From Sphingomonadales bacterium (GTDB taxonomy: Bacteria; Pseudomonadota; Alphaproteobacteria; Sphingomonadales; Sphingomonadaceae): 16,909 bases of DNA. The notes below the pieces were generated by a model. It worked only from the letters and a program-made list of their open reading frames with translations, ran no database searches and had not been told where the DNA came from. Shown piece by piece: positions 8,120-16,177 of this stretch; position 1 is the stretch's first letter, and each line of letters opens with the position of its first letter. The DNA is taken from NCBI GenBank assembly GCA_027489295.1, contig JAIYAA010000333.1, positions 1-16,909 of the forward strand, written 5' to 3'. The position numbers were made by a program, and so were the translations under genes.

Positions 8120-8527
8120 ATGAAGACGATCCTCGCCACCCTGCTCGCCGGTGCCGCGCTGCTCGCCGCACCTGTTGCCAACGCACAGCGCCACCGCGCC
8201 ACGCCGGACGAGAAGCTGGCCAAGCTGCTCGAAGGGCGAGTGGCCGGCAAACCCGTGGATTGCATCAACCTGACGATGACCGGCTCCAGCCAGATCATCG
8301 ACGGCAAGGCAATCGTCTACACCGTGGGCAGCACACTGTACGTGAACGAGCCGCGCGGCGGTGCTGAACAGCTGGACGACAATTCGATCCTGGTGACCAA
8401 CACCTTCGGCTCGCAGCTGTGCAGCATCGACACGGTCCGGTTGATCGACCGCAATTCCTATTTTCCCCGCGGCTTCGTCTCGCTCAACCAGTTCGTGCCC
8501 TATAGCCGTCCGAAAAAGGACAACTGA
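8120..8527 (+). CDS. Small secreted protein of unknown function inside the trp cluster
   Basis: 135 residues starting with a signal peptide (MKTILATLLAGAALLAAPVANAQ), likely cleaved after Ala22 (ANA|Q). The mature protein has two cysteines (48 and 101), which could be paired. Recognisable pieces are GRVAGKPVDCINL, IIDGKAIVYTVGSTLYVN and QLCSIDTVRLIDR, which read as a small beta-rich domain. I do not know a function. AGGAG at 8108-8112 with a 7-base spacer gives a good ribosome site for ATG 8120. A perfect 10-base palindrome, GCAGGCCTGC (8097-8106), sits just before it. The gene lies 45 bases after trpG and 56 bases before trpD on the same strand, so it is probably co-transcribed with them. 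Confidence 0.8.
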   Translation: MKTILATLLAGAALLAAPVANAQRHRATPDEKLAKLLEGRVAGKPVDCINLTMTGSSQIIDGKAIVYTVGSTLYVNEPRGGAEQLDDNSILVTNTFGSQLCSIDTVRLIDRNSYFPRGFVSLNQFVPYSRPKKDN

Positions 8528-8583
8528 GGGCGCCCAAGCAGGATTTGCTCGACAGGCTGGCCGCGCCCCGGAATAGAGGCGGC

Positions 8584-9579
8584 GTGACCAGCCTCAGCCT
8601 GCTTCCCGATCCGTCCTCCCCGCTTGGCCGCGAAACCGCCGCGCAGGCCTTTGCCGATATCCTCGACGGCACCGCACCCGAGGCGGAGATAGAGACGTTC
8701 CTGATCGCGCTCTCCCTGCGCGGCGAAACCAGTATCGAGATCGCCGAGGCGGCGCGCGCGCTTCGTGCCCGGCTGATCCCCGTCACCGCGCCCGAAGGGG
8801 CGATCGACGTGTGCGGCACCGGCGGCGACGGGCACCACACGCTCAACGTCTCCACCGCCGTCAGCCTGGTCGTGGCAGCGGCGGGCGTGCCGGTGGCGAA
8901 GCACGGCAACCGCGCGGCGTCGTCCAAGGCCGGTGCGGCGGATACACTGGAGGCGCTGGGCCTGAACCTCGATCGCGCGGCAGCCCGCGCCGAGGAGAGC
9001 CTCAACGAAATCGGCATCGCCTTCCTGTTCGCCCAGCATCACCACCCCTCGCTCGGCCGGATCGCGCCGATCCGTCGGCGGATCGGGCGGCGGACGATCT
9101 TCAACCTGATGGGGCCGCTGGCGAACCCCGCGCATGTCCGATATCAGCTGATCGGTATCGCGCGGCCCGATTATGCACCGGTTTATGCCGAGGCGCTGGA
9201 ACAGCTCGGCGTCGAGGCCGCGGCGGTCGTCTCGGGCGAGGACGCGCTCGACGAGCTGTCGACCGAGGCGGCGAGCGTCGTCGTCAATGTCGGGCGCGCC
9301 AGATTGCCGACCCGGATCACCCCCGAGGATGCCGGCCTGCCCCGCCATCCCCTTGCCGCCATCCGCGGCGGCGACCCCGCCTACAATGCCCTCGCGCTGC
9401 GCCGCCTGCTGCAGGGTGAGACCGGGGCCTATCGCGACGCAGTGCTGCTCAACGCAGCCGCGGCGCTGATGGTCGCGGGCCGCGCAGATGACCTACGGGA
9501 CGGGGTGGAGGAAGCCGCCGAAATGCTCGACAACGGGCTTGCCAACGCCCTTCTCGATTGCTGGATCGCCTTCGCATGA
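8584..9579 (+). CDS. trpD: Anthranilate phosphoribosyltransferase
   Basis: Transfers the phosphoribosyl group of PRPP to anthranilate, the second step of the tryptophan pathway. The family motifs are in order: [17 protein letters not shown] (PRPP/Mg site, GTGGDG at residues 78-83), [13 protein letters not shown] (KHGNR, anthranilate/PRPP binding), [13 protein letters not shown], and [16 protein letters not shown] 8584 is my preferred start, with AGAGG four bases upstream and 331 residues, the usual length. A TTG at 8545 would add 13 residues without a ribosome site. The stop overlaps the trpC start (ATGA, 9576-9579), so the two are translationally coupled. Confidence 0.95.
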   Translation: MTSLSLLPDPSSPLGRETAAQAFADILDGTAPEAEIETFLIALSLRGETSIEIAEAARALRARLIPVTAPEGAIDVCGTGGDGHHTLNVSTAVSLVVAAAGVPVAKHGNRAASSKAGAADTLEALGLNLDRAAARAEESLNEIGIAFLFAQHHHPSLGRIAPIRRRIGRRTIFNLMGPLANPAHVRYQLIGIARPDYAPVYAEALEQLGVEAAAVVSGEDALDELSTEAASVVVNVGRARLPTRITPEDAGLPRHPLAAIRGGDPAYNALALRRLLQGETGAYRDAVLLNAAAALMVAGRADDLRDGVEEAAEMLDNGLANALLDCWIAFA

Positions 9580-10346
9580 GCACCATTCTCGATACCATCC
9601 TCGACACCAAGCGGGCCGAGGTCGCCGCGCGCAAGGCTGTTCCGCGCGCCTGGCCGACGCCCACCGCGCCGCGCGGCTTCAAGGCGGCGCTCGATGCGCG
9701 TGCGGCAGCCGGTGGCTATGGCCTGATCGCCGAGATCAAGAAGGCCAGCCCCTCCAAGGGCCTGATCCGCGCCGATTTCGATCCGCCCGCCCATGCCCGC
9801 GCCTATGCAGCCGGTGGTGCGGCATGCCTCTCGGTGCTGACCGACCACGACTATTTCCAGGGCCATGAGGACTATTTCGTCGCCGCCCGCGCGGCCTGTG
9901 ATCTGCCCGCGATCCGCAAGGACTTCCTGATCGACCCGTGGCAGGTTGGGGAATCGCGCGCGATGGGTGCGGATGCGATCCTGATCATCGTCTCGGCGCT
10001 CGACGACGGGCAGATGGCCGAGATCGAAGCCGCCGCGATCGAGCACGGCATGGACGCGCTGGTCGAGGTCCACGACGCCGACGAGCTGGAGCGCGCGCTG
10101 AAGCTCAAGTCGCGGCTGATCGGGGTGAACAACCGCAATCTCAAGACGTTCGAGGTGGACGTTCAGAAGACCTACGATCTCGTCCGTCACGCGCCGAAGG
10201 ACTGCACCTTCGTCGCCGAATCCGGGCTCAACACCCGTGCCGATCTCGATGCGATGGCCGAGCACGACATCCGCTGCTTCCTGATCGGCGAGTCGCTGAT
10301 GCGGCAGGACGACGTGGAAGCCGCGACGCGCGCGCTGGTCGGATGA
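9576..10346 (+). CDS. trpC: Indole-3-glycerol phosphate synthase
   Basis: Closes the indole ring, converting carboxyphenylaminodeoxyribulose phosphate to indole-3-glycerol phosphate with loss of CO2 and water. It is a single-domain TIM barrel of 256 residues, with no TrpF fusion. The diagnostic motifs are [12 protein letters not shown] (51-62, catalytic Lys), [26 protein letters not shown] (Lys of the RKDF motif), [19 protein letters not shown] and [12 protein letters not shown] 9576 overlaps the trpD stop, and its own stop overlaps the moaC start (10343-10346). An in-frame upstream start at 9558 lies inside trpD and is not needed. trpF, trpB and trpA are not in the window and must be elsewhere. 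Confidence 0.97.
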   Translation: MSTILDTILDTKRAEVAARKAVPRAWPTPTAPRGFKAALDARAAAGGYGLIAEIKKASPSKGLIRADFDPPAHARAYAAGGAACLSVLTDHDYFQGHEDYFVAARAACDLPAIRKDFLIDPWQVGESRAMGADAILIIVSALDDGQMAEIEAAAIEHGMDALVEVHDADELERALKLKSRLIGVNNRNLKTFEVDVQKTYDLVRHAPKDCTFVAESGLNTRADLDAMAEHDIRCFLIGESLMRQDDVEAATRALVG

Positions 10347-10816
10347 ACGGGCTCACCCATCTCGACGCGAACGGCGCGGCGCACATGGTCGATGTCGGCG
10401 GCAAGGCGGTCACCGCGCGCGAGGCGGTGGCGCAGGGCCGCATCACCATGTCGGTGGAGGCCGCGACCGCGATCCGCGCCGGCAGCGTGAAGAAGGGTGA
10501 CGTTCTCGCCACCGCCCGCATCGCCGGCATCATGGCGGCGAAGAAGACGTCCGAGCTGATTCCGCTCTGCCACCCCCTGCCCCTCACCCGTGTCGCGATC
10601 GAGCTCGATCTCGATGACAGCGGCGTCACCGCCACGGCGACCGCCGCGACCGAGGGCAAGACGGGGGTGGAGATGGAGGCGCTCACCGCGGTGTCGGTAA
10701 CGCTGCTGACGCTGTACGACATGGCCAAGGCGCTGGATAAGGGCATGGTTCTCGGCGACATTCGCCTGCTGACCAAGACCGGCGGCAAATCGGGCGACTG
10801 GCGCGCCAAGGGCTGA
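10343..10816 (+). CDS. moaC: Cyclic pyranopterin monophosphate synthase
   Basis: Acts in the first stage of molybdenum cofactor synthesis with MoaA, forming cyclic pyranopterin monophosphate. 157 residues, the normal length. Hallmarks are [16 protein letters not shown] near the N-terminus, [12 protein letters not shown] (the His-containing active-site motif), [21 protein letters not shown] (MEAL), and [23 protein letters not shown] (active-site Lys and Asp region). The ATG shares ATGA with the trpC stop, so it is coupled to the tryptophan genes. In many alphaproteobacteria trpD-trpC-moaC continues into moeA and lexA. Here moeA is missing and a sulfur-assimilation operon follows after a 77-base gap. 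Confidence 0.97.
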   Translation: MNGLTHLDANGAAHMVDVGGKAVTAREAVAQGRITMSVEAATAIRAGSVKKGDVLATARIAGIMAAKKTSELIPLCHPLPLTRVAIELDLDDSGVTATATAATEGKTGVEMEALTAVSVTLLTLYDMAKALDKGMVLGDIRLLTKTGGKSGDWRAKG

Positions 10817-10893
10817 CCGCCCATAGTTTCCCTACCCCTAGGCCAAACGATCCTCCATTGCTCCGCCGCCGGCATCGGGCCATGTGCGGCACC
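10817..10893 (+). promoter_or_regulatory. Upstream region of the cobA-cysH sulfur operon
   Basis: This gap separates moaC from the sulfate-assimilation genes and probably contains their promoter. The only AT-richer patch is CCCATAGTTTCCCTACCCCTAGGCC at about 10820-10843, with a CATAGT that could act as a -10. I find no convincing -35 and no recognisable CysB-type repeat. Read-through from moaC is also possible. Confidence refers to a regulatory role for the gap, not to specific boxes. Confidence 0.25.
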
Positions 10894-11691
10894 ATGGCAT
10901 CGCTACTCGATCCCCTTTCGCGCGGCCGCGTGATCCTCGTCGGCGCCGGTCCTGGTGACCCCGGCCTTCTCACCGTTCGCGCCGTCGAGGCGCTGAAGAT
11001 CTGCGACGTGCTGGTGCATGACGGGCTGGTCGACGATCGCGTGCTCGATCTCGCGCCCCAGGCCCACCGCATCTCGGTCGCCAAGCGCCGATCGAAGCAC
11101 ACGCTGCCGCAGGACGCGATCAACGCGCTGATCGTCGCGCATGTGAAGACCGGCGCGGTCGTCGTCCGCCTCAAGGGCGGCGATCCGTTCATCTTCGGCC
11201 GCGGCGGCGAGGAAGTGGAAGCCGTGCGCGAAGCAGGGCTGCCGGTGGAAGTGATCCCCGGCGTTTCCGCCGCGCTCGGCGCCGCCGCCGAGGCGATGCT
11301 GCCGCTCACCCATCGCGACTGGTCGAGCGCGGTCAGCTTCGTCGCGGGCCAGTGCAAGGGCCTGACCGATCAGGACTGGTCGGGCCTTGCCGGCAAGGGC
11401 CGCACGCTGGTGATCTATATGGGCGTCGCCACCGCCTCGGCGATCGCCGACAAGCTGATGGCCGACGGCGTAGCACCCGACATGCCGGTCGCGGTGCTCG
11501 AACGCGCCACGCTGGCCGGCCACCGCGCGCTGCGCACGCTGCTCGCGGACCTGGGCCCGATGGTCGAGCAGGAAGACGTGAAGAGCCCGGCGATCATCGT
11601 AGTGGGCGAGGTGGTGCTGCTGGCCGATGCGCAGGACCGGCTGTCCCGCTGGGCGCGCACGGCAGAGATTTTGGGGGAAGAGCAGGCATGA
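10894..11691 (+). CDS. cobA: Uroporphyrinogen-III C-methyltransferase (SUMT)
   Basis: Methylates uroporphyrinogen III twice with S-adenosylmethionine to precorrin-2, the branch point to siroheme and cobalamin. The 265 residues form one tetrapyrrole methylase domain, without the CysG dehydrogenase/ferrochelatase part. Motifs: GAGPGDPG (17-24, SAM-binding P-loop), VVRLKGGDPFIFGRGGEE (90-107) and EVIPGVSAALG (119-129). Candidate starts are TTG 10858, ATG 10882 and ATG 10894. None has a good ribosome site, and I chose 10894 because it gives the usual ~10 residues before GRVILVGAGPGD. Its stop overlaps the DUF2849 start (ATGA). Placed ahead of cysI, its likely purpose is siroheme for sulfite reductase. 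The NAD-dependent oxidation and iron insertion steps must be encoded elsewhere. Confidence 0.93.
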   Translation: MASLLDPLSRGRVILVGAGPGDPGLLTVRAVEALKICDVLVHDGLVDDRVLDLAPQAHRISVAKRRSKHTLPQDAINALIVAHVKTGAVVVRLKGGDPFIFGRGGEEVEAVREAGLPVEVIPGVSAALGAAAEAMLPLTHRDWSSAVSFVAGQCKGLTDQDWSGLAGKGRTLVIYMGVATASAIADKLMADGVAPDMPVAVLERATLAGHRALRTLLADLGPMVEQEDVKSPAIIVVGEVVLLADAQDRLSRWARTAEILGEEQA

Positions 11692-11984
11692 AGCTGTTGA
11701 CAGGCAACGATCTTCCCACCGGCGATGTGGTCTGGTGGACCGGTGAAGGCTGGTCCCGCCATGTCGCCGAGGCGGTCGACGTGGGCGACAAGGGCGACTT
11801 GATCGCCGCCACCGAAGTCGCCGCGCGCCGCGTCAACGTGCCTTATGTGATTGACGCCGAGGCGACCCCCGAAGGGCCCCGCCCCGCGCATATCAAGGAC
11901 CGCATCCGCGCGCTCGGCCCCACCGTCCGCACGGACCTGACCCTCAAGCCCGCCGACCCGCAGGCCGGAAGCTGGGTGATCTGA
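11688..11984 (+). CDS. DUF2849 family protein, sulfite-reductase-linked
   Basis: 98 residues beginning MKLLTGNDLPTGDVVWW, the DUF2849 pattern of a small protein regularly found beside cysI in alphaproteobacteria. It is basic-acidic mixed, has no cysteines, no signal peptide and no membrane segment, so it is cytosolic and cannot itself carry an Fe-S cluster through cysteines. Visible segments are VVWWTGEGWSRHVAEA, EVAARRVNVPYVIDAEA and RPAHIKDRIRALGPTVRTDL. It shares ATGA with cobA, and its stop lies 3 bases before cysI, implying tight co-expression. Its biochemical role is unknown; an accessory or electron-transfer helper of CysI is a context-based guess. Confidence 0.85.
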   Translation: MKLLTGNDLPTGDVVWWTGEGWSRHVAEAVDVGDKGDLIAATEVAARRVNVPYVIDAEATPEGPRPAHIKDRIRALGPTVRTDLTLKPADPQAGSWVI

Positions 11985-11987
11985 ACC

Positions 11988-13622
11988 ATGTACAAGTACG
12001 ACGAATATGACGCCTCGATCGTCGCCGCACGCGTCGAGGAATTCCGCGACCAGGTCCAGCGCCGCCTCGCCGGCCATCTGACCGAGGACCAGTTCAAGCC
12101 GCTGCGGCTGATGAACGGCCTGTATCTGCAGCTGCACGCCTATATGCTGCGCGTGGCGGTTCCTTATGGCACGCTCGACAGCCGACAGATGCACATGCTG
12201 GCGCACATCGCCCGCAAGTACGATCGCGGCTATGGCCATTTCACCACCCGCCAGAACCTCCAGTACAACTGGATCAAGCTGGAGGACGCGCCCGACATCC
12301 TCGCCGAGCTGGCGACGGTGGAAATGCATGCGATCCAGACCAGCGGCAACTGCATCCGCAACATCAGTTCGGACCAGTTCGCCGGTGCTGCCGCCGACGA
12401 GATCACCGATCCGCGCCCCTGGGCCGAACTGCTCCGCCAGTGGAGCAGCTTCCACCCCGAATTCAGCTATCTGCCGCGCAAGTTCAAGATCGCGGTGATC
12501 GCCAGCGATACCGATCGCGCGGCGATGCGGCTGCACGACATCGGCATCCAGATCGTGCGTAACGACGCTGGCGAACTCGGCGCGCGCATCTATGCCGGCG
12601 GCGGCATGGGGCGCACGCCGATGATCGCGCATCGGATCAAGGACTTCGTGCCCTTCGCCGATTTCGTCAGCTATCTGGAAGCGTGCCTGCGCGTCTACAA
12701 TCGCCACGGCCGGCGCGACAATATCTACAAGGCGCGGATCAAGATCCTCATCCATGCCCTGGGCGCCGAGGAATATGCGCGCCAGGTCGAGGAGGAGTTC
12801 CAGGCGGTGAAGGCGCTCGGCATCGATCCGCCCCAAGCCGAGTTCGACCGCATTGCCGCCTATTTCGCGCCGCCTGCCTTCGAGGCAGGCGCCGTCGATA
12901 CGGTGGACCGCAGCGATCCGGATTTCGCCGTTTGGCTCGACCAGAACGTCCATGCGCACAAGGCGCCGGGCTATGCCGTGGTCACGATCAGCCTCAAGCC
13001 GATCGGCGGCATCCCGGGCGACGCCTCGGCCGACCAGATCGACGCGATGGCCGATCTCGCCCAGCGCTACAGCTTCGACGAGCTGCGCGTCACCCATGCG
13101 CAGAATATCGTGCTGCCGCATGTCCGCAAGGCCGACCTCTACGCGGTCTGGACCGCGCTGCGCGAGGCAGGTCTTGCCGAAGCCAATCTCGACCTGATCA
13201 GCGACATCATCGCCTGCCCGGGGCTCGATTATTGCAGCCTCGCCAACGCCCGCTCGATCCCGCTCGCGCAGAAGATCAGCGAGCGCTTCGCCGATCCGGC
13301 ACGCCAGCGCGACCTGGGTGAATTGAAGCTCAAGATTTCGGGCTGCATCAATGCCTGCGGCCACCATCATGCCGGCCATATCGGCATCCTCGGCGTCGAT
13401 CGGAAAGGCACCGAGAACTATCAGTTGCTGCTCGGCGGATCGGGCGCGGAGGATGTCAGCCTCGCCGACATCACCGGCCCCGGCTTCAGCGAGGACGGCG
13501 TGGTCGACGCAATCGAACGCGCGACCGACGTCTATGTACGCGAGCGCACGCCCGGCGAGCGCTTCGTCGACACCTATCGCCGCATCGGCATGGCACCGTT
13601 CAAGGAGGCCATTTATGGTTGA
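11988..13622 (+). CDS. cysI: Sulfite reductase hemoprotein (nitrite/sulfite reductase family)
   Basis: Six-electron reduction of sulfite to sulfide using siroheme coupled to a 4Fe-4S cluster, in the cytosol. 544 residues, typical length. The N-terminal half has GHFTTRQNLQYNWI and HAIQTSGNCIRNIS, the substrate and siroheme-binding repeat. The cluster ligands are Cys410 and Cys416 (C-x5-C in ACPGLDYCS) and Cys453 and Cys457 (C-x3-C in GCINACGHH), all present. Sequence alone does not separate sulfite from assimilatory nitrite reductases of this fold, but cysH and cobA in the same operon argue for sulfite. No CysJ flavoprotein is encoded here, so the electron donor is either ferredoxin, an unlinked flavoprotein, or something involving the flanking DUF proteins. 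It overlaps the next gene by 8 bases. Confidence 0.94.
   Translation: MYKYDEYDASIVAARVEEFRDQVQRRLAGHLTEDQFKPLRLMNGLYLQLHAYMLRVAVPYGTLDSRQMHMLAHIARKYDRGYGHFTTRQNLQYNWIKLEDAPDILAELATVEMHAIQTSGNCIRNISSDQFAGAAADEITDPRPWAELLRQWSSFHPEFSYLPRKFKIAVIASDTDRAAMRLHDIGIQIVRNDAGELGARIYAGGGMGRTPMIAHRIKDFVPFADFVSYLEACLRVYNRHGRRDNIYKARIKILIHALGAEEYARQVEEEFQAVKALGIDPPQAEFDRIAAYFAPPAFEAGAVDTVDRSDPDFAVWLDQNVHAHKAPGYAVVTISLKPIGGIPGDASADQIDAMADLAQRYSFDELRVTHAQNIVLPHVRKADLYAVWTALREAGLAEANLDLISDIIACPGLDYCSLANARSIPLAQKISERFADPARQRDLGELKLKISGCINACGHHHAGHIGILGVDRKGTENYQLLLGGSGAEDVSLADITGPGFSEDGVVDAIERATDVYVRERTPGERFVDTYRRIGMAPFKEAIYG
13602..13608 (+). promoter_or_regulatory. Near-perfect Shine-Dalgarno for the DUF934 gene, inside cysI
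   Basis: AAGGAGG, complementary to the 16S rRNA 3' end, lies within the last cysI codons, six bases before ATG 13615. It fixes the DUF934 start and shows that this gene is initiated independently and not merely by read-through of cysI ribosomes. The other genes in the operon have much weaker sites. Confidence 0.8.
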
Positions 13623-14040
13623 GTTCCTGCGTTACCGCGACGACGAGGCGCATGACGAGCCGGCGGTCACGCTCGACAGCTTTTTCGGCCAGTCGAACGC
13701 CACCGCGGTGCGGATCGAGTCCGGTGAGGATGCCCGTGCGCTGCTGCCGCATCTGAGCCGTATCGCGCTGATCGAGGTGAGCTTCCCCAGCTTCCGCGAC
13801 GGCCGCGGCTATTCCACCGCGCGGATCCTGCGCGAGGCGGGGTATCAGGGCGAACTGCGCGCGCAGGGCGACGTGCTGGTCGACCAGATCCCGCTGATGC
13901 GCCGCTGCGGCTTCGACAGCTTCGCTCCCGACGCGCCGATCGACGCGGCGACGCTGGAGGCCGCGCTCGCCCGCTACGATTTCCGCTATCAGGCGGCGGC
14001 GGACCCGGTCGCGCCGGTGTGGAAGCTGCGGCATGGCTGA
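13615..14040 (+). CDS. DUF934 family protein, sulfite-reductase-linked
   Basis: 141 residues of the DUF934 family, which is regularly found between cysI and cysH in proteobacteria and is sometimes annotated as an oxidoreductase probably involved in sulfite reduction; I know of no proven mechanism. Characteristic segments are IALIEVSFPSFRDGRGYSTA (near residues 55-75), LREAGYQGELRAQGDVLVDQ and the MRRCGFDSF patch with its single cysteine. It has no signal peptide and should be cytosolic. It starts inside cysI (8-base overlap) but has the strongest Shine-Dalgarno in the operon, AAGGAGG at 13602-13608, six bases from the ATG, so it may be made at a high level. Its end overlaps the cysH start by 8 bases. 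Confidence 0.88.
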   Translation: MVEFLRYRDDEAHDEPAVTLDSFFGQSNATAVRIESGEDARALLPHLSRIALIEVSFPSFRDGRGYSTARILREAGYQGELRAQGDVLVDQIPLMRRCGFDSFAPDAPIDAATLEAALARYDFRYQAAADPVAPVWKLRHG

Positions 14041-14794
14041 ACCGGCGCGCCAGATCGACCGGATCGACGTGGCGCCCCGCTTCACCGAGGCCGACGCGCT
14101 CCGGCTCAACGCGCGCTTCGCCGGCGTCCCCACGCTGGAAATGCTGCGCACGGTGCTGGCCGAAAAGCTGACCGGCGAGACGGCGATCGTCTCCTCGTTC
14201 GGCGCGGAGTCGGCGGCGCTGCTGCATCTCGTTGCCAGCGTCGATCCGAGTGTGCCGGTGCTGTTCCTCGATACCGGCAAGCATTTCCCCGAAACGCTCG
14301 CTTATCGCGACCTGCTCGCCGCGCGGCTCGGGCTCAACCTGCGCAACCTGCGGCCCGATCCCGAACTGCTGGCCAAGCGCGACGCGACCGAGCTGCGCTG
14401 GTCTTACGATCCCGATGGCTGCTGCGAGATCCGCAAGGTCCTGCCCCTCGAAGCGGGCCTCGCCGGCATCGACGCGACAATCACCGGCCGCAAGGCGTTC
14501 CAGGCGAGCACCCGCGCCGCCCTGCCCCGCTTCGAGCTGGACGGGGAGCGGCTGAAGATCAACCCGCTGGCCGATTGGACCAAGGCGGATCTCGACGCCT
14601 ATTTCGTCGCGCACGACCTGCCGGTGCATCCGCTCGTGGCGCAGGGCTATCCCTCGATCGGCTGCGCGCCGTGCACCAGCATGGTCAAGCCCGGCGAGGA
14701 TCCCCGCGCCGGCCGCTGGCGGGGCTGGGACAAGACCGAGTGCGGCATCCACACCCCCACCACCGACGACGAGGCCAACCAGCCCGTATTCTGA
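14033..14794 (+). CDS. cysH: Phosphoadenylyl/adenylyl-sulfate reductase (thioredoxin or glutaredoxin dependent)
   Basis: Reduces activated sulfate (APS or PAPS) to sulfite, supplying substrate to CysI. 253 residues. The PP-loop nucleotide site appears as IVSSFGAESAALLHL, and the LFLDTGKHFPET stretch is typical. Cys130-Cys131 in DGCCEIRKV and Cys211/Cys214 in GCAPCTSMV are the two cysteine pairs that bind a 4Fe-4S cluster. This is the mark of the bacterial APS-reductase type rather than the cluster-free E. coli PAPS type. The catalytic Cys237 is in ECGIH near the C-terminus. So APS is the likely substrate, which fits the absence of a visible APS kinase, though the genes for sulfate activation (cysD/cysN) are not in the window either. 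ATG 14033 overlaps the DUF934 end by 8 bases. It is the last gene of the operon. Confidence 0.95.
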   Translation: MAEPARQIDRIDVAPRFTEADALRLNARFAGVPTLEMLRTVLAEKLTGETAIVSSFGAESAALLHLVASVDPSVPVLFLDTGKHFPETLAYRDLLAARLGLNLRNLRPDPELLAKRDATELRWSYDPDGCCEIRKVLPLEAGLAGIDATITGRKAFQASTRAALPRFELDGERLKINPLADWTKADLDAYFVAHDLPVHPLVAQGYPSIGCAPCTSMVKPGEDPRAGRWRGWDKTECGIHTPTTDDEANQPVF

Positions 14795-14805
14795 CCCTAG
14801 GTCAG
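14791..14805. terminator. Short inverted repeat at the cysH/porin convergent end
   Basis: CTGACC (14791-14796) and GGTCAG (14800-14805) form a perfect six-base inverted repeat around CTA, and contain the stop codons of both cysH (14792-14794) and the porin (14802-14804). Only 7 bases separate the two genes. Part of the symmetry follows from two facing TGA stops, and there is no T-run, so a terminator role is uncertain. Confidence 0.3.
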
Positions 14806-16127
14806 AACCCGCCGTGCAGCCGCAGCGCCAGCACGTTCGCCGGCCCGCGATCGCGATTATATCCCGGGTTGGCGATGAACTGATAGTCGAGCGTCACGTC
14901 GAGGCCCTTGCGCGGCTGCCAGTCATAATAGGCCTCGGCGATCGCCTCGCTGCCGGGATGCGGCAGCTTGCCGTCGCCGACCAGTACGCCCAGCCCGCCC
15001 GCATCGAGATAGCGCTGGTGCGCGCGCGAGATGCCGTTGACGATGCCGACCAGCCCGATCCGGTCGTTCGCCCGGCCCCAGCCAGCGCCGCCGAGCGAGC
15101 CCCCGAGCTGGGCGGTGCGATCGATGTCGGTGAAGTCATAGGGCTCGATCGACCCGTCGGCGAAGCCCGCGCGCGCGAACACCCCCAACGTCGGGCTTAG
15201 CGCCTGCTCGACGTTCAGGTCCGCGCCCATTCGGCTGGTGCGCTGGCGGACCAGCACGGTATCCGCGGGCTGGCCTTGCGCCGCACCGAGCGCCAGCGCA
15301 TCGTCGAACCGGCCGAAGCGGCCGCGATTGCGAAAGGCGGTGACGCGGATCGCACCCGGCTGGCCGCCGAGCATGTGCCGGTGCTCGACCTCTACATCGA
15401 CCTGATATTGCCGAAAATCGCGTTCCAGCGTCTCGCCGTTCGGCACCTTGGAAAGGTTGAACAGCCCCGCCCGCCACGTCCAGGGGCCCTGATACCATTC
15501 GGCGGCCACCCCGGTCGTATAGCCCCAGGCATCGGCGGCGTAATCGAAGCTGCCGGTATCCACCGCTGACCAGTTGAGGAAATCGCCGCGCGGATCATGC
15601 GCATAGCGGTTGGTGTCGAATACGTCACCGACGCCGAACTTGCCGAGCGTCAGCACCAGCCGGTTGGCGGTCTGGCTGCCGCCCAGCACGTTCATCGCCG
15701 GCGCAACCGCGATGCGCTCGCCGCCCAGCGCGACGGTCTGGCGGAAGAACGCCCGCTGGAGCCGCAGATAGGGCTCGTCCTTGCCGACCTTATAGGCCTC
15801 GGCACTCGGAAACCCCGCCACCCCCAGCGTGTTGGACAGGCCGAAGCCCTGGTCGATCTCCGGGTTCACCCACAGCTCGCCGCCCGCCCAGGGCCGCACC
15901 CCGACATGGAGCGTGACGTCGATCGTCTCGCGCACCTGCTTCGGCGTCAGGCTGTTGGGCCCGCGATAGGGATCGGTGAAACCGCCCACGCCCTGCACCA
16001 CCATCGTCGCCTGGCCATGCACCGCGAACGTCTGTGGGTCGTCGCTGTCCTGCGCCTGCGCGGCGAAGGGCAGGAGGAGGAACAGCGCTGCCACACCTGC
16101 GGCAGCCTTGGGAAAGGCGTGGACCAT
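14802..16127 (-). CDS. OprB-like outer-membrane (carbohydrate) porin
   Basis: A 441-residue precursor with a signal peptide (about residues 1-25, ending PFAAQA|QD) and a mature beta-barrel ending in Phe (LRLHGGF), the usual outer-membrane insertion signal. Resemblance to the OprB/carbohydrate-porin family of sphingomonads is strong: FAVHGQATMVVQGVGGF, DPYRGPNSLTP, GGELWVNPEIDQGFGLSNTLGVAGFPS, LTLGKFGVGDVFDTNRYAHDPR and FLNWS. The real solute is not visible from the sequence. ATG 16127 has only a weak purine stretch upstream. Expression is probably controlled from the divergent region shared with the RcnR-like gene: a TATAGT -10 (16183-16178) overlaps the proposed operator, giving a leader of about 44 bases. 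Metal-controlled transport of Ni or Co complexes, or a general pore shut under metal stress, are both possible. Confidence 0.88.
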   Translation of the reverse strand: MVHAFPKAAAGVAALFLLLPFAAQAQDSDDPQTFAVHGQATMVVQGVGGFTDPYRGPNSLTPKQVRETIDVTLHVGVRPWAGGELWVNPEIDQGFGLSNTLGVAGFPSAEAYKVGKDEPYLRLQRAFFRQTVALGGERIAVAPAMNVLGGSQTANRLVLTLGKFGVGDVFDTNRYAHDPRGDFLNWSAVDTGSFDYAADAWGYTTGVAAEWYQGPWTWRAGLFNLSKVPNGETLERDFRQYQVDVEVEHRHMLGGQPGAIRVTAFRNRGRFGRFDDALALGAAQGQPADTVLVRQRTSRMGADLNVEQALSPTLGVFARAGFADGSIEPYDFTDIDRTAQLGGSLGGAGWGRANDRIGLVGIVNGISRAHQRYLDAGGLGVLVGDGKLPHPGSEAIAEAYYDWQPRKGLDVTLDYQFIANPGYNRDRGPANVLALRLHGGF

Positions 16128-16177
16128 GAACTTGCACCCCGAAACCCGGTGGATATCACCGACTCGACGGCGGCGCC

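Noticed and set aside
11415..13379. 654-codon open frame on the minus strand opposite cobA, DUF2849 and cysI
   Set aside because: It is antisense to three confidently identified genes, has low-complexity composition and no motif; a product of GC-rich codon bias.
13667..14752. 361-codon minus-strand frame opposite DUF934 and cysH
   Set aside because: It overlaps two recognised genes, and its C-terminal half is Arg/Ser/Pro-rich, with no ribosome site or domain.
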